Shown piece by piece: positions 22,695 to 35,405 of a stretch of 64,000 nt of DNA (the stretch's first letter is position 1; the number at the start of each line of letters is the position of its first letter). The DNA is from Solanum dulcamara (Eukaryota; Streptophyta; Magnoliopsida; Solanales; Solanaceae). The DNA is taken from the NCBI RefSeq assembly GCF_947179165.1, contig NC_077245.1, positions 22,543,740 to 22,607,739 on the forward strand, in the 5' to 3' direction. The position numbers and the translations under genes are program-made. Under the pieces are notes generated by a model. That model made no database searches. It had not been told where the DNA came from and saw only the letters and a program-made list of their open reading frames with translations.

Positions 22695-25369
22695 TGTAAT
22701 GACCTTGAGGGTCATTTTTGGAAATTTTCATGAAATTATCATTTTACCCTTATCATTAGTGCCCCTAAGTATTATTTGTTCAGTTTATGTGGTTGAATGT
22801 GTTAAAGTCTTAATAGTTAGTGAATTGGGCAAATTCTCAAGTTTTATAGAGTTAAGTTGTGAAAAAGTGATTTTTGGGACCAAACGGAGAAATGGGTCTC
22901 TAAATGGGATTCCATCAGTTCCATCAGCTCCACAATATGAAGACTGGTCTAGGAGAGTCGTCGGAAACAGATTTGGGGTTGATATGTGAATTTGAGGTCT
23001 TGAATTGAAAAGTAAAGTTTTAAATAAGTTGGTTTGACTTCGGTCAATATTTTGAGATTCGAGCGTCGGATGAGAATTCTATTAGTTTCGTTGTGTCTAG
23101 AACATCGAGTTTGGTCTAGTTGAGCATTGACTTAGAGCCCCAGGACCTTAATCGTCGTTTTGAGTTTTTAGGCCAAAGATTGAGTTTTCAGCCAATAAGG
23201 GGTTCAGGAGGGTATTTTGGTCAAAACAACTTCTTTTGAAAATCTGTCGAGTCCATTAAGTCTAGAATGTCAAATTCAATGTAGTAGCATATTCGATTTA
23301 TTTTTATCGGACCCCGAATAATTTTTGAGGGTCCAATCGAAGTCAGTTTGAGTTGTGTTTCAGTTGTTGTTGCTGAGTTTTGGTGCAGCACATTTTCTTC
23401 ATTGCAATCACGACCATATTGCAATAGTCTTTTCCTCCCAGTTTTCTTTGCGATCATGATGAATGGTGGCTCGCGATCACGATGCCCAAATTGATGTTGA
23501 ACAGTGTTTAATCTGGAAAAACCCCATTTCCATAATTTTTGAGTTTCTTGAGCTTGTTGGGGAGATTTTAGAGAGGATTCTTCGAGTGATTTCATGGGGT
23601 AAGTGACATTTCACTAAAACCTTTCATATTCCATCATTTCTATTATGATTTCAACTCCTAAATCTTTAGTTTAAATCCTAAATTCCTTATTTTCCTCTCT
23701 AATCCGAATTTAAGAAAATTATGATTTCTAACTTGTTTGGTACTCTATTTCCATGGGTTTTTCAATCACAAACTCCCCTCAATGAGTAGAACATGATTTT
23801 TTCAATAGTTCAGATTTGTATCTTTTGAAATTTATCAATTTGTGGACTGTTTTACCCCCGATTCTGAAACCTATCAATATGGATGTCATTGGTCTCTTTA
23901 TGACGCGTATGTTTCATTCTTTATAGTGGTTTTTATTCCAGACATTGAATTCGAGAGTTGATCATTTGGTGGTGGTGTTCGAGTGCTTTTCAGCTATCGA
24001 GGTAGGTTTGGCTATCCTTCTTGGGACTGAGTTGGGTTGATAAGTCAAATTCTATGTTGTAGACTTTGGGATGGGGTCGTAGTATAATTTGGGACTAATA
24101 ATTGATATTGTGATACCCTTTGGGGGCTTATATGTGTTGTGTATCCCGTGTGGGGGCCTTATGTGATATTTTATATGTGGTTGAGACTGTGTAATCTATG
24201 ACTTAACTAAGTAGAATTGTGAAAGGGTTATTTGACTTGTAATGCCAATTTGAGGGGTTGAGTTGATTGTTTTGAAGCATACCTGAGTATTGGAATATTG
24301 TTGAGTAAGGGGTGAACACTTAATTGTTGTATTTCCTTCTCATTACTGTCTATTGAGGGTGAATATCATGCTTAGGTTAAGTTTTGAGAACTTTGAACCT
24401 TTTACTACATGTTCAGTTGAATATTACCTCCATGCCTTATTCATTTTGATTGCATTCATCCTCATTCATACTATTATTGATCATTGGAAAGTTGAGAACT
24501 GTGGAAACCCTTTGAGAAAGAAAATGTGACATCTTTTGTATCCTTAACCATGAGTTAAGTGGCAAGCGAATGAGCCATTAGTAACATGAGAACTTGGCCA
24601 TGAGTTTGGTGGCGAGGTAGATGATATATTAAGATTGTGACGTAGTATATGGTCTACAAGACCCCCATGGGTCCTACTTGATAGCACAGCTCAACAGGTG
24701 TATACGATAGGTTGTGCGACAACTTTGATCCCACCATACCATCATATCATTACATCATCATAGTGCATGCACTGCATTGATACCTTTGATAATTTTTTTA
24801 TTTATTTAATTGTGATATTGAATTATAATTATGTGTTAACTTTATTCGCTTCGTTCTATATAAATTGGTCGCAGCGTAGCGGGAGTGGGACTTTTATGCG
24901 TGCAGGTGGAAGCGTTCCTTAGTTTATTTCATAGCTTTTGATTAATTCATTATACTCAATCGGTTAAACCTACTGAGTACATGTGGATTGTACTCACCCC
25001 TACTTCTGTGTCCATTTTGATGCAGATACTAGTTAGGGTACCCAGTGCTGTAGTTGATTCTAGTTGATGCATCATTATTGGATTAGTGGTGAGATCTTAA
25101 AATCCAGATCGCCGCTAGTCCATCTTTCATTTACAGTCTTTTTTATATTCAGAGACTTAAACTGTGTATTTAGATTCAGATTTTGTATCTAGATGTTCTT
25201 TACACTTATGACACCAGTTTTGGGATATTTTTATTGTCGTCCTTTATTTTGAGTTTATTTGTGGTCTGACTTCCCTTTGAGAGTCTCATATGGTTTTACT
25301 TTTCGGCCTACGCATTGGGATGAGGTTTGGGATGCATGTCATTATGACTTCAGTTTTTGGATCGTGACA
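22695..25369 (+). repeat. 3' LTR of gypsy A (2675 bp)
   Basis: Starts TGTAATGACCTTGAGGGTC and ends GATCGTGACA. Longer than the 5' LTR by about 90 bp, partly through an extra repeat of TGGGGGC/CTTATGTG text near 24120-24170. Confidence 0.92.
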
Positions 25370-27213
25370 AACATACTAGTTGGAGAGAATAAATACAACA
25401 AGTTAGGGTCCTACTAGACCAGTTCAAGGTAGATTAAACTCACAGAAAGGAAAATTAATTAGGACGTATTATAAAATGAGGGATCGTGAAGAGTTAGTGA
25501 AAATGATAGTTTTGGTTTGTCTACTTTTTTCGTTTGCTTCTTTTGATGCTTTTACTCATTATATACAATCAGTTTATAATTCCATGTTTAAAGGTATTTC
25601 TAGTAGTACTTGTAGATCAGATATTTTTAGACTTCACTGACAATATGCATATTATTTACGTTGGTTATTAACATATCTTCTATGTAGAGTTTCACTTATT
25701 TTTTATCTTGATCGTGCTATAAATAAAAATGATTATTTAACTATTACTTGTCAATGGATAGATAGTGATTTTGTCATGCAAAAACATATTTTAGTATTTC
25801 AATATGATGAAGACCGAAAACATACTTCATAATTTATTTCTGATTTTATATCAATGGTTGCAAAATATTATGGTATTCAACACAAAGTTTTATGTATTTC
25901 TTTTGATAATGCATCTAACAACACCGCTACTATTGATTCTTTAAAAACCTGAGCTTTTCCACCCCTTTAGATGATATTTTTCATATTAGATGTGCTTATC
26001 ATATATATATATATATATAATTGTAAAAGATGGTATTTATTTTTTTTGAGCCAATAATTGAAAAAGTAAGGCATGCAGTTGGTTTTATTCAATGAAAATA
26101 ACAGAAAAGCTAGACTTAAAGAATGTAAAAGAAAATATGAGAAAAATAATCTTAGACCAAGATTAATGCCTGAAGAAATTGAGACTGGCGAAATTTTACT
26201 TATGATTTTATAAAGATTTGTAATATTTATAAAGTCCCTATAACTACAATTTTTAATCAATATGCATATAAATTTTCCAAAGTCATATTGCAAAATATGA
26301 TTGGACCAAAATTAATGATATTGTCATTTTTTTAGAAAATTTTTATTTGGCTACTGTTAAATTTTTCTGTGCTTATTATTATCCTATTGTTTGTAATATT
26401 TTAGCTTATATAACCAAAATTTCTTTATTGCTTATAAAATATAGATAGAAAAATAATTACAAAGAAGCTGTAACTGGAATGTTAGAAAAAAATTTAAAAT
26501 ATTTTTTCTTATTCCTCCTATTTATTTAATTGGTGCTATGTTAAATTCGTATATGAAATTTACTACTATGTTTGAATTTGTTCGCATTATATATAGTTTT
26601 TTAGAAAGTAAAAAAAGATGAAGAACCCAGTATGTTTAAGACAATGGGTGATACAAATGATCATATTCAAACATTATATAATAATTATATCGATTTACTT
26701 GATAATGTTACCCCTACTCATACTGTTCATCTATATCGTCCTTCTAACAAACCACCATCTTCTAAGAGATAGGTACAAGGTATGCCTACACATTGTGTTA
26801 CTAATATTTTTGTTTGGAATAGAATACAGTCTACATCACAACGGAGCATAAATTGAGACAAACTTAATTATTATTTGAGACATGCCCTAGAGACTTATGA
26901 TCAAAATAGTGTCAGCACACTAGAATGGTGGAAGACCAATCAAAAAAAATATCCAATACCATTAACCATGGCTAGGGATGTGCTAAATGTTTCAATGTCA
27001 ATTGTTGCATCGGAGAGCGCATTTAGTCAAGGAAGGCAGCAGATCGGAGATAATCGACACTCATTAGGGAGCAATGCCATGATTTTTTTAGTTTGCCTCA
27101 GATATTGGATTAGATCAGAGAGAAGAGCTAAAGGAAGACCACAAGATACGAACGAAGAAAAAGAACTTGAAGAAATAATGTCAATTAGAGATCCTTTGCT
27201 ACGGATTAGTTAA
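25370..27213 (+). pseudogene. hAT transposase, central and C-terminal part
   Basis: Collinear continuation of the N-terminal part at 12154. Frames give INSQKGKLIRTYYKMRDREE, FRLH-QYAYYLRWLLTYLLC, TCQWIDSDFVMQKHILVFQY and ISFDNASNNTATIDSL, the RNase-H-like core of plant hATs. The last 112 codons (26875-27213) are open: STLEWWKTNQKKYPIPLTM, ARDVLNVSMSIVASESAFS, LVCLRYWIRSERR. This is the hAT C-terminal dimerisation domain, nearly complete. Upstream parts carry stops and frameshifts. The well-kept C-terminal domain points to a once autonomous copy. Confidence 0.88.
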
Positions 27214-27528
27214 TTTTGAAAATTATAAGTTAATTCTTGTTAATGTTAATACATATGAATTGAAGAAAATGATTCAAAATATGTAGAAATTATAATTTAT
27301 TGTATACAACTAATTGTAAGTTTATTTTTGGTAACTTTGTATATTTTGAATTTTATCAATATATTAATAAAGTCAAACTTATTGAGTCTTTGCATTTCTT
27401 ATAGCTTTTCCCCACAAATTTTGTATAATTCATTTAATTAATTTTATTTACTTTACATAATTATATTATATATTGAAAAATAAATTTGTATTCACTATAC
27501 GATTTCAATACTTGTAAAAAGTATAATT

Positions 27529-29070
27529 ATAACAGATAGTATATTGTAAGTATATTTGGTATACATTGGAAGTATATATATAATATAATGTAACTATATC
27601 ACTATAATAAATAGTATATTATGAGTATATTTGGTATACTTTGTAAATATATATAATATAATGTAAGTATATTATTATAATAGATAGTAATATTATGAGT
27701 ATATTTTGTATACTTTGTAAGTATATACAATATAATGTAAGTATATTATTATAATAGAAAGTATACTGTGAGTATATTTGGTATACTTTGTAAGTATATA
27801 TATAATATAATGTAAATATATCACTATAATAGATAGCATATTGTGAGTATATTTGGTATACTTTAGTATATTGTGAGTATATTTGTTATACTTTGTAAGT
27901 ATATATAATATAATGTATGTATATTATTATAATAGATAGTAATATTGTGAGTATATTTTATATACTTTATAAGTATATACAATATAATGTAGGTATATTA
28001 TAATAATAGAGAGTATATTGTGAGTATATTTAGTGTACTTTGTAAGTATATATAATATATGTATATATATAATATAATATAACTATATCACTATAATAGA
28101 TAGTATATTGGGAGTATATATTTGGTATACTCTGTAAGTATATATAGTATAATGTAAGTATATTATTATAATAGTTAGTAATAATGTGAGTATATTTATT
28201 ATACTTTGTAAGTATATACAATATTCAATGTGATGTAAATATATTATTATAATAGAGAGTATATTATGAGTATATTTGGTATACTTTGTAAGCCTATACA
28301 ATATTCAATATAATGTAAGTATATTATTATAATAGATATTAGTATATTGTGAATATATTTGGTATATATTGTAAGTATATACAATATTCAATGTGATGTA
28401 AATATATTATTATAATAGAGAGTATATTGTGAGTATATTGTGTAAGCCTATACAATATTCAATATAATGTAAGTATATTATTATAATAGATAGTAGAATA
28501 TTGTGAATATATTTGGTATATATTGTAAGTATATACAATATTCAATGTGATGTAAATATATTATTATAATAGAGAGTATATTGTGAGTATATTTGATATA
28601 TATTGTACGTAAATACAATATAATGTAAGTATATTATTATAATAGAGAGTATAATGTGAGTATATTTGGTATATATTGTAAGTATATACAATATAATGTA
28701 ACTATATCACTATAATAGATAGGAAGTTGTGAGTATATTTAGTATATATTGTAAGTATATTATTATAATAGATAGTATATTATGAGTATATTTGATATAC
28801 ATTGTAAATATATATATAATATAATGTAACTTTATCACTATAATAGATAGTATATTGTGAGTATATAATGTAACTATATCACTATAATAGATAGTATATT
28901 GTGAGTATATGTGGTATACTTTGTAAGTATATTATTATAATAGATAGTAAGTTGTGAGTATATTTGGCATATATTGTATAATATAATGTAAGTATAATAT
29001 TATATAGATAGTATATTGTTTGTAATTTGGTATACTTTGTAAGTATATATAATATAATGTAAGTATATTA
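27529..29070. repeat. AT-rich minisatellite, unit about 70-80 bp, about 20 copies
   Basis: A unit of the form TGAGTATATTTGGTATACTT, then TGTAAGTATATATAATATAA, then TGTAAGTATATTATTATAAT, then AGATAGTATATT recurs about twenty times with small variations and some half units. It begins about 315 bp after the transposase stop and ends about 120 bp before the GC-rich 3' subterminal zone of the hAT, so it lies inside the element. TATAC/GTATA dyads occur in each unit. Confidence 0.92.
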
Positions 29071-29805
29071 TTAAATATTTTAAATATATAAATTGTTATA
29101 ATTATTTCTAAATTAAATAGATAACGATACACTATATTGACGATTGACTCAAATTTTTGAACAAATAAAAATCGATAAAAAAATAGCAAAACGGTGCCGA
29201 AACCCGGCCCAGCTCGTTATGCTCGGCCACTACACCCTTAATGGGTCATAGGCTGATCCGTCCCACCTTTTCTCATTGTTGGGCATGGATAAGCCCGATA
29301 ACCCGGTGTTACTTTTCTTTAGCGGGCCGGTCCCGGCCTACTTAACAGCCGTAGCAAAAAGTACAGCATACTAATTTAAAATAGTAAGGTATGATATATT
29401 TTTTATTTGTACAATCATATCATTAACTTGTGCATTATTCAGTAACTTTATGTTGTTTAGTTCATTGGATTAACTAATAATATAAACAAAAAGTTAAACA
29501 TAATTAAAGTTCTGATTTAAGAATTATAAGATCCAATATGGCACGAAGACAATTTTTTTTTTGAATAAATTATTGTCTTTTGTCTATTTTGAATGAATCA
29601 TTTTTTCTTATTTTTGTGTATGATTAAAAACCAAATAACCGAACCGAACCAAACCAAACCGAAATCGATAACAACCAAATCGATGGATGTATATTTTATT
29701 TGGTTTGGTATGATTTTAATAATTTTAAAATTGATTAAATTAATTTGATTTTGGTTTTGACTAATAACCGATCCAAACTGACTCATAAACACCCATAATG
29801 AGAAG

Positions 29806-30453
29806 TCTTCTCTCCCACCCTTATCGAGTTCTTTTCTCTGAAAATATGACATAAGGCCGTTTAGAAGAGATAACCCTTACTTTAATCGGAATAAAACTCT
29901 TTAAAATAAGTAAAATTGAATTTTGCCTAGCAGCGAACGAATGCAACGAAGTACTGTTCGCTACAACAGACCCAGTTGATTGGTCGACTTTAACTTCAAA
30001 ATTTAGTAAGGGCGGGATGAAAAATGCATCCCAAAAATTTAAATTTTCTCGATTTCATCGAGAAACTTCTAATGACGATGGAACAGATCGTTATAGATTC
30101 GTGGGAGTGAAAAATAGTATCAAAATTTGAAAAGATGAGTATTTATCTATAGAACCCACTGGTTCACTTTGCGGTCTATTCTGCGTACAACAAAATGGGC
30201 ATTCTTGGCCGCAAAATTCCCCAAAGAAGCTCCACGTGGTCTACTTTGTTACTTTTTGGTAAATTGATTATAACTCTTTGTAGAAAGGTCCAAATGAGGA
30301 ACAGTTTGATGCGTTGAAAACTAGATTCGAATATCTTTAATTTTAATAGGTAATGCACTATATCTTTAATTTTAATAGGTAATGCACTTTGTAACTCATC
30401 ATATTATAAGATATATGCTTGTTCGAAATTGGACCTTGCACGAGCGTATACAA
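29806..30453. other. Intergenic; no gene recognised
   Basis: Unique-looking sequence between the nest and the next MULE-like element; no coding motif recognised. Includes the small tandem duplication listed separately. Confidence 0.4.
30331..30388. repeat. Perfect 29-bp tandem duplication
   Basis: The 29 bases beginning ATATCTTTAATTTTAATAGG occur twice head to tail without mismatch. Confidence 0.95.
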
Positions 30454-30462
30454 AAAAATAAT

Positions 30463-31614
30463 GGCGAAACCCATAGGTGACCCCCTAAAGTTGGCACCAA
30501 TTTTTCCTTAGACACCTCAACTAGGCTTTGTTTATTTTAGACACCTCAAGTAAGGCTCCGATGTGTCATTTTGACACTTTTTTGACAATCACCAAAATAT
30601 ATTAAGTGTGTGTAATGCACTCGCCTAACGTGTCAAAAACAGCAAATTAAATAAAGACACGTGACATATATATATATCAAAAATAATTATCAAATAATGA
30701 CTTTTGAATAAAAAAAAATGACTAATAATTTGATGACACGTGATATTCTTTTATCCAAATAATAATTTTTTTTAAAAATAAAAATTAACAGCTATTAACC
30801 CCACCCACCCCGTAGTCATCTTCTCCAACCCCACCCACCCCAACCTCAACCCCTCCCCCACCCTATCAAATATTCTTCTCCTCCAACACCACCCAACGCT
30901 ATCCAAATCATCTAAAGAGAAAAAAAATGGAGCTATAATAGCAAACAAAAATATAAATCAAATTGGATCAAAAAATTCGACCAACCTCCATTTTTTCCGG
31001 CAAGATTAATACAAATCTAAAATTATTTTCTTTGAAATTGTTATAGAATTCAAACCTTAAAGAATCCACAACAAAATTTGAAGTCCAATTAAAAAACAAA
31101 TGGGCTATTCTCCAATTTCTCAGATTTCTAAGAACAACTTCAATAATACAAGTAGTAATCTTTGAACCCAACTCATCAAGTTCTTGGCTTTTGATGAATC
31201 AAGAGGCTTAGTGAATATGTGAACAAGTCTATCAACGATTCTTGAATCGTCTGGGGAGATTGGGGGAGGGGAATTTATGGGTTTTTGGGCAAATGGATGT
31301 TGAAGAAAAGGGAGAAAGATTGTGTTTTGTAAAAGAAGAACACGCAATGAAGAAGAAGAAGAAGAAATGAAGAAGAAAAAAAAGAAGAAATGAAGAAGAA
31401 CAACAACAAAAAATAATAATAAAATATTTTTAAAGAAAAAAATATTTTTCACGCGTTTAAAATGGGTGCAGCACACGCAATGTGCCAAGTCAGCACAAAG
31501 TGTCAAAATGACATATCAGAGCCTTACTTGAGGTGTCTAAAATGAACAAAGCCTAGTTGAGGTGTCTAAGTGAAAGTTGGTGTCAACTTTAGGAGGCCAC
31601 CGATAGATTTCGCC
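30463..31614. mobile_element. Non-autonomous MULE-like element with long TIRs (1152 bp)
   Basis: The first ~115 bp (GGCGAAACCCATAGGTGACC ... GTGTCATTTTGACACTTT) recur inverted at the right end (31500-31614) with few differences. A perfect 9-bp TSD AAAAATAAT flanks it (30454-30462 and 31615-31623). Long TIRs and 9-bp TSDs are the Mutator pattern. The interior has CCCCACCC-rich (30800-30865) and GAAGAA-rich (31346-31400) simple repeats but no transposase. Two stretches, 'ctgtgaatatgtgaacaagtc'-like at 31208 and others, are unassigned, so gene-fragment capture cannot be excluded. Confidence 0.88.
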
Positions 31615-31623
31615 AAAAATAAT

Positions 31624-32519
31624 CGATGGAGAAGCTTCCAACCCAATTTTGTGTTAGAGTTCCCTTATGACGTTAATTCACATCCAACATATTTTCCACA
31701 TTTAAACCTTGAATTTTACGCCTAGATTCAATCAAATTCGTTAGGTTTGAATCTAATATAATATGTTAAATGGTTTAAACTTTAACCCAAAACTAGGAAG
31801 TGTTACACAAGTATTTCAATTTTATTTAAATAAAATGAAAATTTAATTATAGCCGTCTTTCATAATAGATATTTAAAATTATTTATCTATTTAATAATAT
31901 TAACTATTACATAAATTTGTTCATGTCTTTTTTTTGTAATTTGACATTTAAAAACACTTTTTGAAAAGCCTGGCCAAACACAAATTACTGCACAAAAGTG
32001 CTTTTCAAATTAATTAGCCTAACACAAATTATTTTGCACCAAAAATACTTTTACTGAAAAACACTTAAAAAACACTTTTCAAAATAAATCGAATTTAGAA
32101 ATTTGGTCAAACAAGCTATAAATTCAATATACGAGCTAATGCATAATATCACAAATATTCTTTCACTTTATTTGAAAATTTTAAAGTTAGAGTTAACATG
32201 AAATTGTGTTTGATTATAGCTTTTGCAACAATATTTGGTGTTTTAACATACTTTTTCTAAAACATGAAATATGATTTAAACAAAAAATATAATTTAAATG
32301 AGGTTGATTTTATATATAAAAAAATAAGAATAGGATGATTTAGGAAATAGAAAAGTGGAAATAAGATTTTGACTGATTTTCAAATTCCAAAAAGACAACC
32401 TCTAGTTATATTTGAAAAATGTTACGTGAAATAAAGTGAATATTTTTTTGATAAAATGTGAGATTTTAGAGAATTTAATTTTAAATATTTTAAATTAAAA
32501 AGCATGATTATAGTGGATG
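31624..32519. other. AT-rich intergenic DNA with a possible small MITE
   Basis: Around 32152-32447 the ends CAAATATTCTTTCACTTTAT and the inverse of AATAAAGTGAATATTTTT suggest a small inverted-repeat element. 31960-32120 resembles another nightshade MITE fragment (GGCCAAACACAAATT, AAGTGCTTTTCAAA). No gene. Confidence 0.35.
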
Positions 32520-35405
32520 ACGAGGGGTAAGTGGGTTAAAGGAGCATCTAGACTGAGAATAGGTTCTTGGAACATTGGGACGTTAACGGGTAAATCCATA
32601 GAGCTGGTTAAGATTCTAAAGAAGAGGAAGATTAATATAGCATGTGTCTAGGAGACAAAATGGGTAGGCTCTAAAGCTAAGGAGGTAGACGGGTATAAGC
32701 TTTGGTTTTCTGGTAAATCGAAGTATAGGAATGGGGTAGGCATTTTAATAGACAGTGATTTAAGGGATCAGGTGGTGGAGGTTAGGAGAGTCAATGATAG
32801 GATGATGTCGATTAAAATGGTCATTGAAGGGATCACGTTGAACATTATTAGTGCTTATGCGCCGCAAGCGGGCTTACGCGAGGAGGATAAGAGGCGCTTT
32901 TGGGAGGATTTGGACGAGTTAGTGGTAGGCATACCACCTACTGAGAAGCTTTTCATGGGAGGGGATTTCAATGGGCACATCGGGGCTATTTCAGGAGGGT
33001 ATGATGATGTACATGGAGGCTTTGGCTTCGGGGACAGAAATGGAGGAGGAATCTCACTTCTGGATTTCGCAAGAGCTTTCGGGTTAGTGATAGCCAACTC
33101 GAGTTTCCCAAAGAAGGAGGACCACTTGGTAACCTTCTGTAGCTCAGTGGCTAAAACTCAGATAGATTTTTTACTCCTTAGGAAGGATGATAAAGGTTTG
33201 TGCAAAGACTGTAAGGTCATCCCGATCGATAACCTTACAACCCGATATAAGCTCTTAGTGATGGATTTAGGGATTAAGACGACGAGGATGAGGAGGGTCG
33301 AGGAAGAACGACCTAGGATCAGATGGGGGAGTTTGACAACCGTTAGGGCCCTAGAGATGGGAGAGAAATTGAAGGATATGGGAGCCTGGGATAGTAGTGG
33401 GGATGCGAACGGTATGTGGGATAGGACAGCTAGTTGTATTAGGGCTGTAGCAAGGGAAGTGTTAGGAGTCTCAACAGGCAGTCGTAGACGGCATCGAGGG
33501 GACTGGTGGTGGAATGAAGAAGTGCAAGGGAAAGTGGAAGCAAAGAAGCTGGTGTATGCTAAGTTGATGGAGAGCAGGGATGAGGTGGAGAAGTGGACGA
33601 ATGGGGAACTGTATAAGATAGCGAGGAAGGAGGCGAAGTCCGCGGTTGCAATAGCAAAAATGGCAGCTTTTGAACGCCTTTATGCTGAACTAGAAGAGAA
33701 AGGCGGGGACAGGAAGCTATTCAAACTAGCCAGGGCCCGGGAGAGGAGGGCACGCGATGTGAATCAAGTGAAGTGCATTAAAGACGAGCACGGAAAAGTA
33801 CTGACAGAGGAGACCCTTATCAAACAAAGATGGCAGTCTTACTTCCATAAACTTTTGAATGACAGTGGGGACACAGAAATTGTGTTGGGAGATTTGGAAC
33901 ATACAGGAAGGAGTCACGATATTGGGGGTTGTAGCAGTATTACGGTCGATGAGGTTAAAGGTGCTGTTCGTAGGATGCGCTGGGGAAGAGCGACCGGACC
34001 TGACGAGATTCCTGGAGAATTTTGGAAGAGTGCGGGCTCGGTAGGTTTGGAATGGCTGACTAGGTTATTTAATGTCATCTTTACGACTGCAATGATGCCC
34101 GTAGAATGGAGATCGAGCATCATGATCTCTCTATACAAAAACAAGGGGGATAGCTAGAGTTGCGACAACTATAGAGGTATCAAGCTTCTAAGCCATACTA
34201 TGAAAGTGTGGGAAAGAGTGGTGGAGATGAGGGTGAGGAGAGGCGTGTCTATTTCAGAGAACCAGTTCGGATTTATGCCGGGACGCTCAACGACGGAAGC
34301 CATCCATCTTATGAGGAGACTAATGGAGCAATATAGGGAGAGAAAGAGAGACTTGCATATGGTATTCATCGACTTAGAAAAGGCTTATGATAAAGTCCCT
34401 CGAGAGGTACTATGGAGATGTTTGGAGGCTAAAGTTGTACCGGTAGCGTACATAAGGTTGATCAAGGACATGTACGAGGGTGCCAAAACCAGGGTAAGGA
34501 CAGTAGGAGGGGACTCAGAACACTTTCCGGTGGTGATGGGGTTGCATCAAGGATCAGCCTTGAGTCCGTTTCTATTTGCCTTGGTGATGGATGTATTGAC
34601 GCGACAAATTCAAGGTGAGGTGCCATGGTGTATGCTTTTTGCGGACGACATAGTCCTCATCGATGAGACTCGTAGCGGAGTTAACGCTAAGTTGGAAGAT
34701 TGGAGAAGCACCTTGGAGTCTAAAGGTTTTAAGCTGAGTAGGACCAAGTCAGAGTACCTAGAGTGCCAGTTCAGTGAGATACCTCAGGAGGCTGGCGCGG
34801 AAGTTAGGCTCGGGGACCAAGCCATCCAAAGGAAAAGTAGTTTTAAGTACCTTGGTTCTATAATGCAAGGCAACGGGGAGATCGACAAGGATGTCACACA
34901 TCGTATTGGGGCAGGATGGAGGAAATGGAGGCTCGCCTCCGGTGTGTTGTGTGACAAGAAGGTGCCACCACAACTTAAGGGCAAGTTCTACAAAGTGGTG
35001 GTTAGACCAGCTATGTTATACGGGGCAGAGTGTTGGCCAGTTAAGGTCTCCCACGTGCAAAAGATGAAAGTTGCCGAGATGAGAATGTTGAGATGGATGT
35101 GTGGGCATACTAGGAGCGACAGGATTAGAAATGAGGTTATTCGAGACAAGGTAGGAGTGGCCTCGGTGGAAGACAAGATGCGAGAGACGCGACTGAGATG
35201 GTTTGGGCATGTGAAGAGGAGAGTCCCAGATGCACCAGTGCGGAGATGTGAGAGGTTGGCCATGGATGATTTCAGAAGAGGTAGGGGTAGGCCGAAGAAA
35301 TACTGGGGAGAGGTGATCAGACAGGACATGACGCATTTACGACTTACCGAGGACATGACCTTAGATAGGAGGGTATGGAGGACACACATTAGGGTAGAAG
35401 GCTAG
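32520..35405 (+). pseudogene. RTE ORF: APE-type endonuclease plus reverse transcriptase, two nonsense codons
   Basis: In one frame: SWNIGTLTGKSIELVKIL, CV-stop-ETKW, NIISAYAPQAG, MGGDFNGHIG, FGFGDRNGGG (endonuclease). After a linker it reads GRATGPDEIPGEFWK, [70 protein letters not shown] (reverse transcriptase with the FADD site). It ends with the C-terminal domain [35 protein letters not shown]. The only interruptions are TAG at 32649-32651 and 34155-34157, both explained by CAG-to-TAG changes. A third lesion, also C-to-T type, changes the endonuclease His (TTQHKLLV-like motif) to Tyr (TTRYKLLVMDL). Otherwise intact, so fairly young. Confidence 0.92.

Larger units (their letters stand above)
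12656..25369 (+). mobile_element. Ty3/gypsy LTR retrotransposon A, 12.7 kb, third level of the nest
   Basis: Bounded by LTRs beginning TGTAATGACC and ending in CA, with a perfect 5-bp TSD AACAT at 12651-12655 and 25370-25374. Order of parts is LTR, PBS, gag, protease, reverse transcriptase, RNase H, integrase with chromodomain-like tail, LTR. This is the gypsy order, and the tail suggests a chromovirus (Tekay/Del-like) clade. By eye the LTRs differ at roughly one position in ten over the first 190 bases, so the insertion is old. The coding part is full of TAG/TGA stops, many explainable as C-to-T or G-to-A changes. A solo LTR of another family sits in its integrase. Confidence 0.93.
11533..29353 (+). 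mobile_element. hAT transposon with decayed transposase, second level of the nest
   Basis: Perfect 8-bp TSDs GCAAAAAG lie at 11525-11532 and 29354-29361. Ends read TAAATCTGTCAATTAGG and, inverted, TACGGCTGTTAAGTAGG. Both subterminal zones are unusually GC-rich against an AT-rich background (11548-11760 and 29195-29345) and share GGCCGG/CCGGCC motifs that are likely transposase contact sites. Removing the gypsy insertion leaves about 5.1 kb, which suits an autonomous hAT. The transposase runs from 12154 to 27213 across the insertion. An AT minisatellite occupies its 3' part. Confidence 0.87.
11277..29797. mobile_element. Outermost element of the nest: small hAT-like MITE split by later insertions
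   Basis: Flanked by perfect 8-bp duplications ATGAGAAG (11269-11276 and 29798-29805). The ends read CAGGTGTGTTCACGG on the left and, inverted on the right, TATGGGTGTTTATGAG, an imperfect hAT-type terminal repeat. Subterminal regions are rich in TTTGGTTTGG on the left and its complement on the right, a hallmark of nightshade hAT MITEs. Its own DNA is 11277-11524 plus 29362-29797, about 0.7 kb; everything between came in later. Confidence 0.7.

Noticed and set aside
27529..29070. Regular repeats resembling a CRISPR array
   Set aside because: Units are contiguous and variable AT-rich minisatellite copies inside a eukaryotic transposon; no unique spacers, no cas genes.
28030..29189. Tyr/Ile-rich minus-strand frames
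   Set aside because: Translate the TATA-rich minisatellite; no protein significance.
31120..31506. 128-codon minus-strand frame with a Phe/Ser-rich centre
   Set aside because: Produced by the GAAGAA simple repeat read on the other strand, within a non-autonomous MULE-like element.
34758..35389. Several minus-strand frames of 66-133 codons within the LINE
   Set aside because: Shadows of the long plus-strand RTE reverse transcriptase frame.
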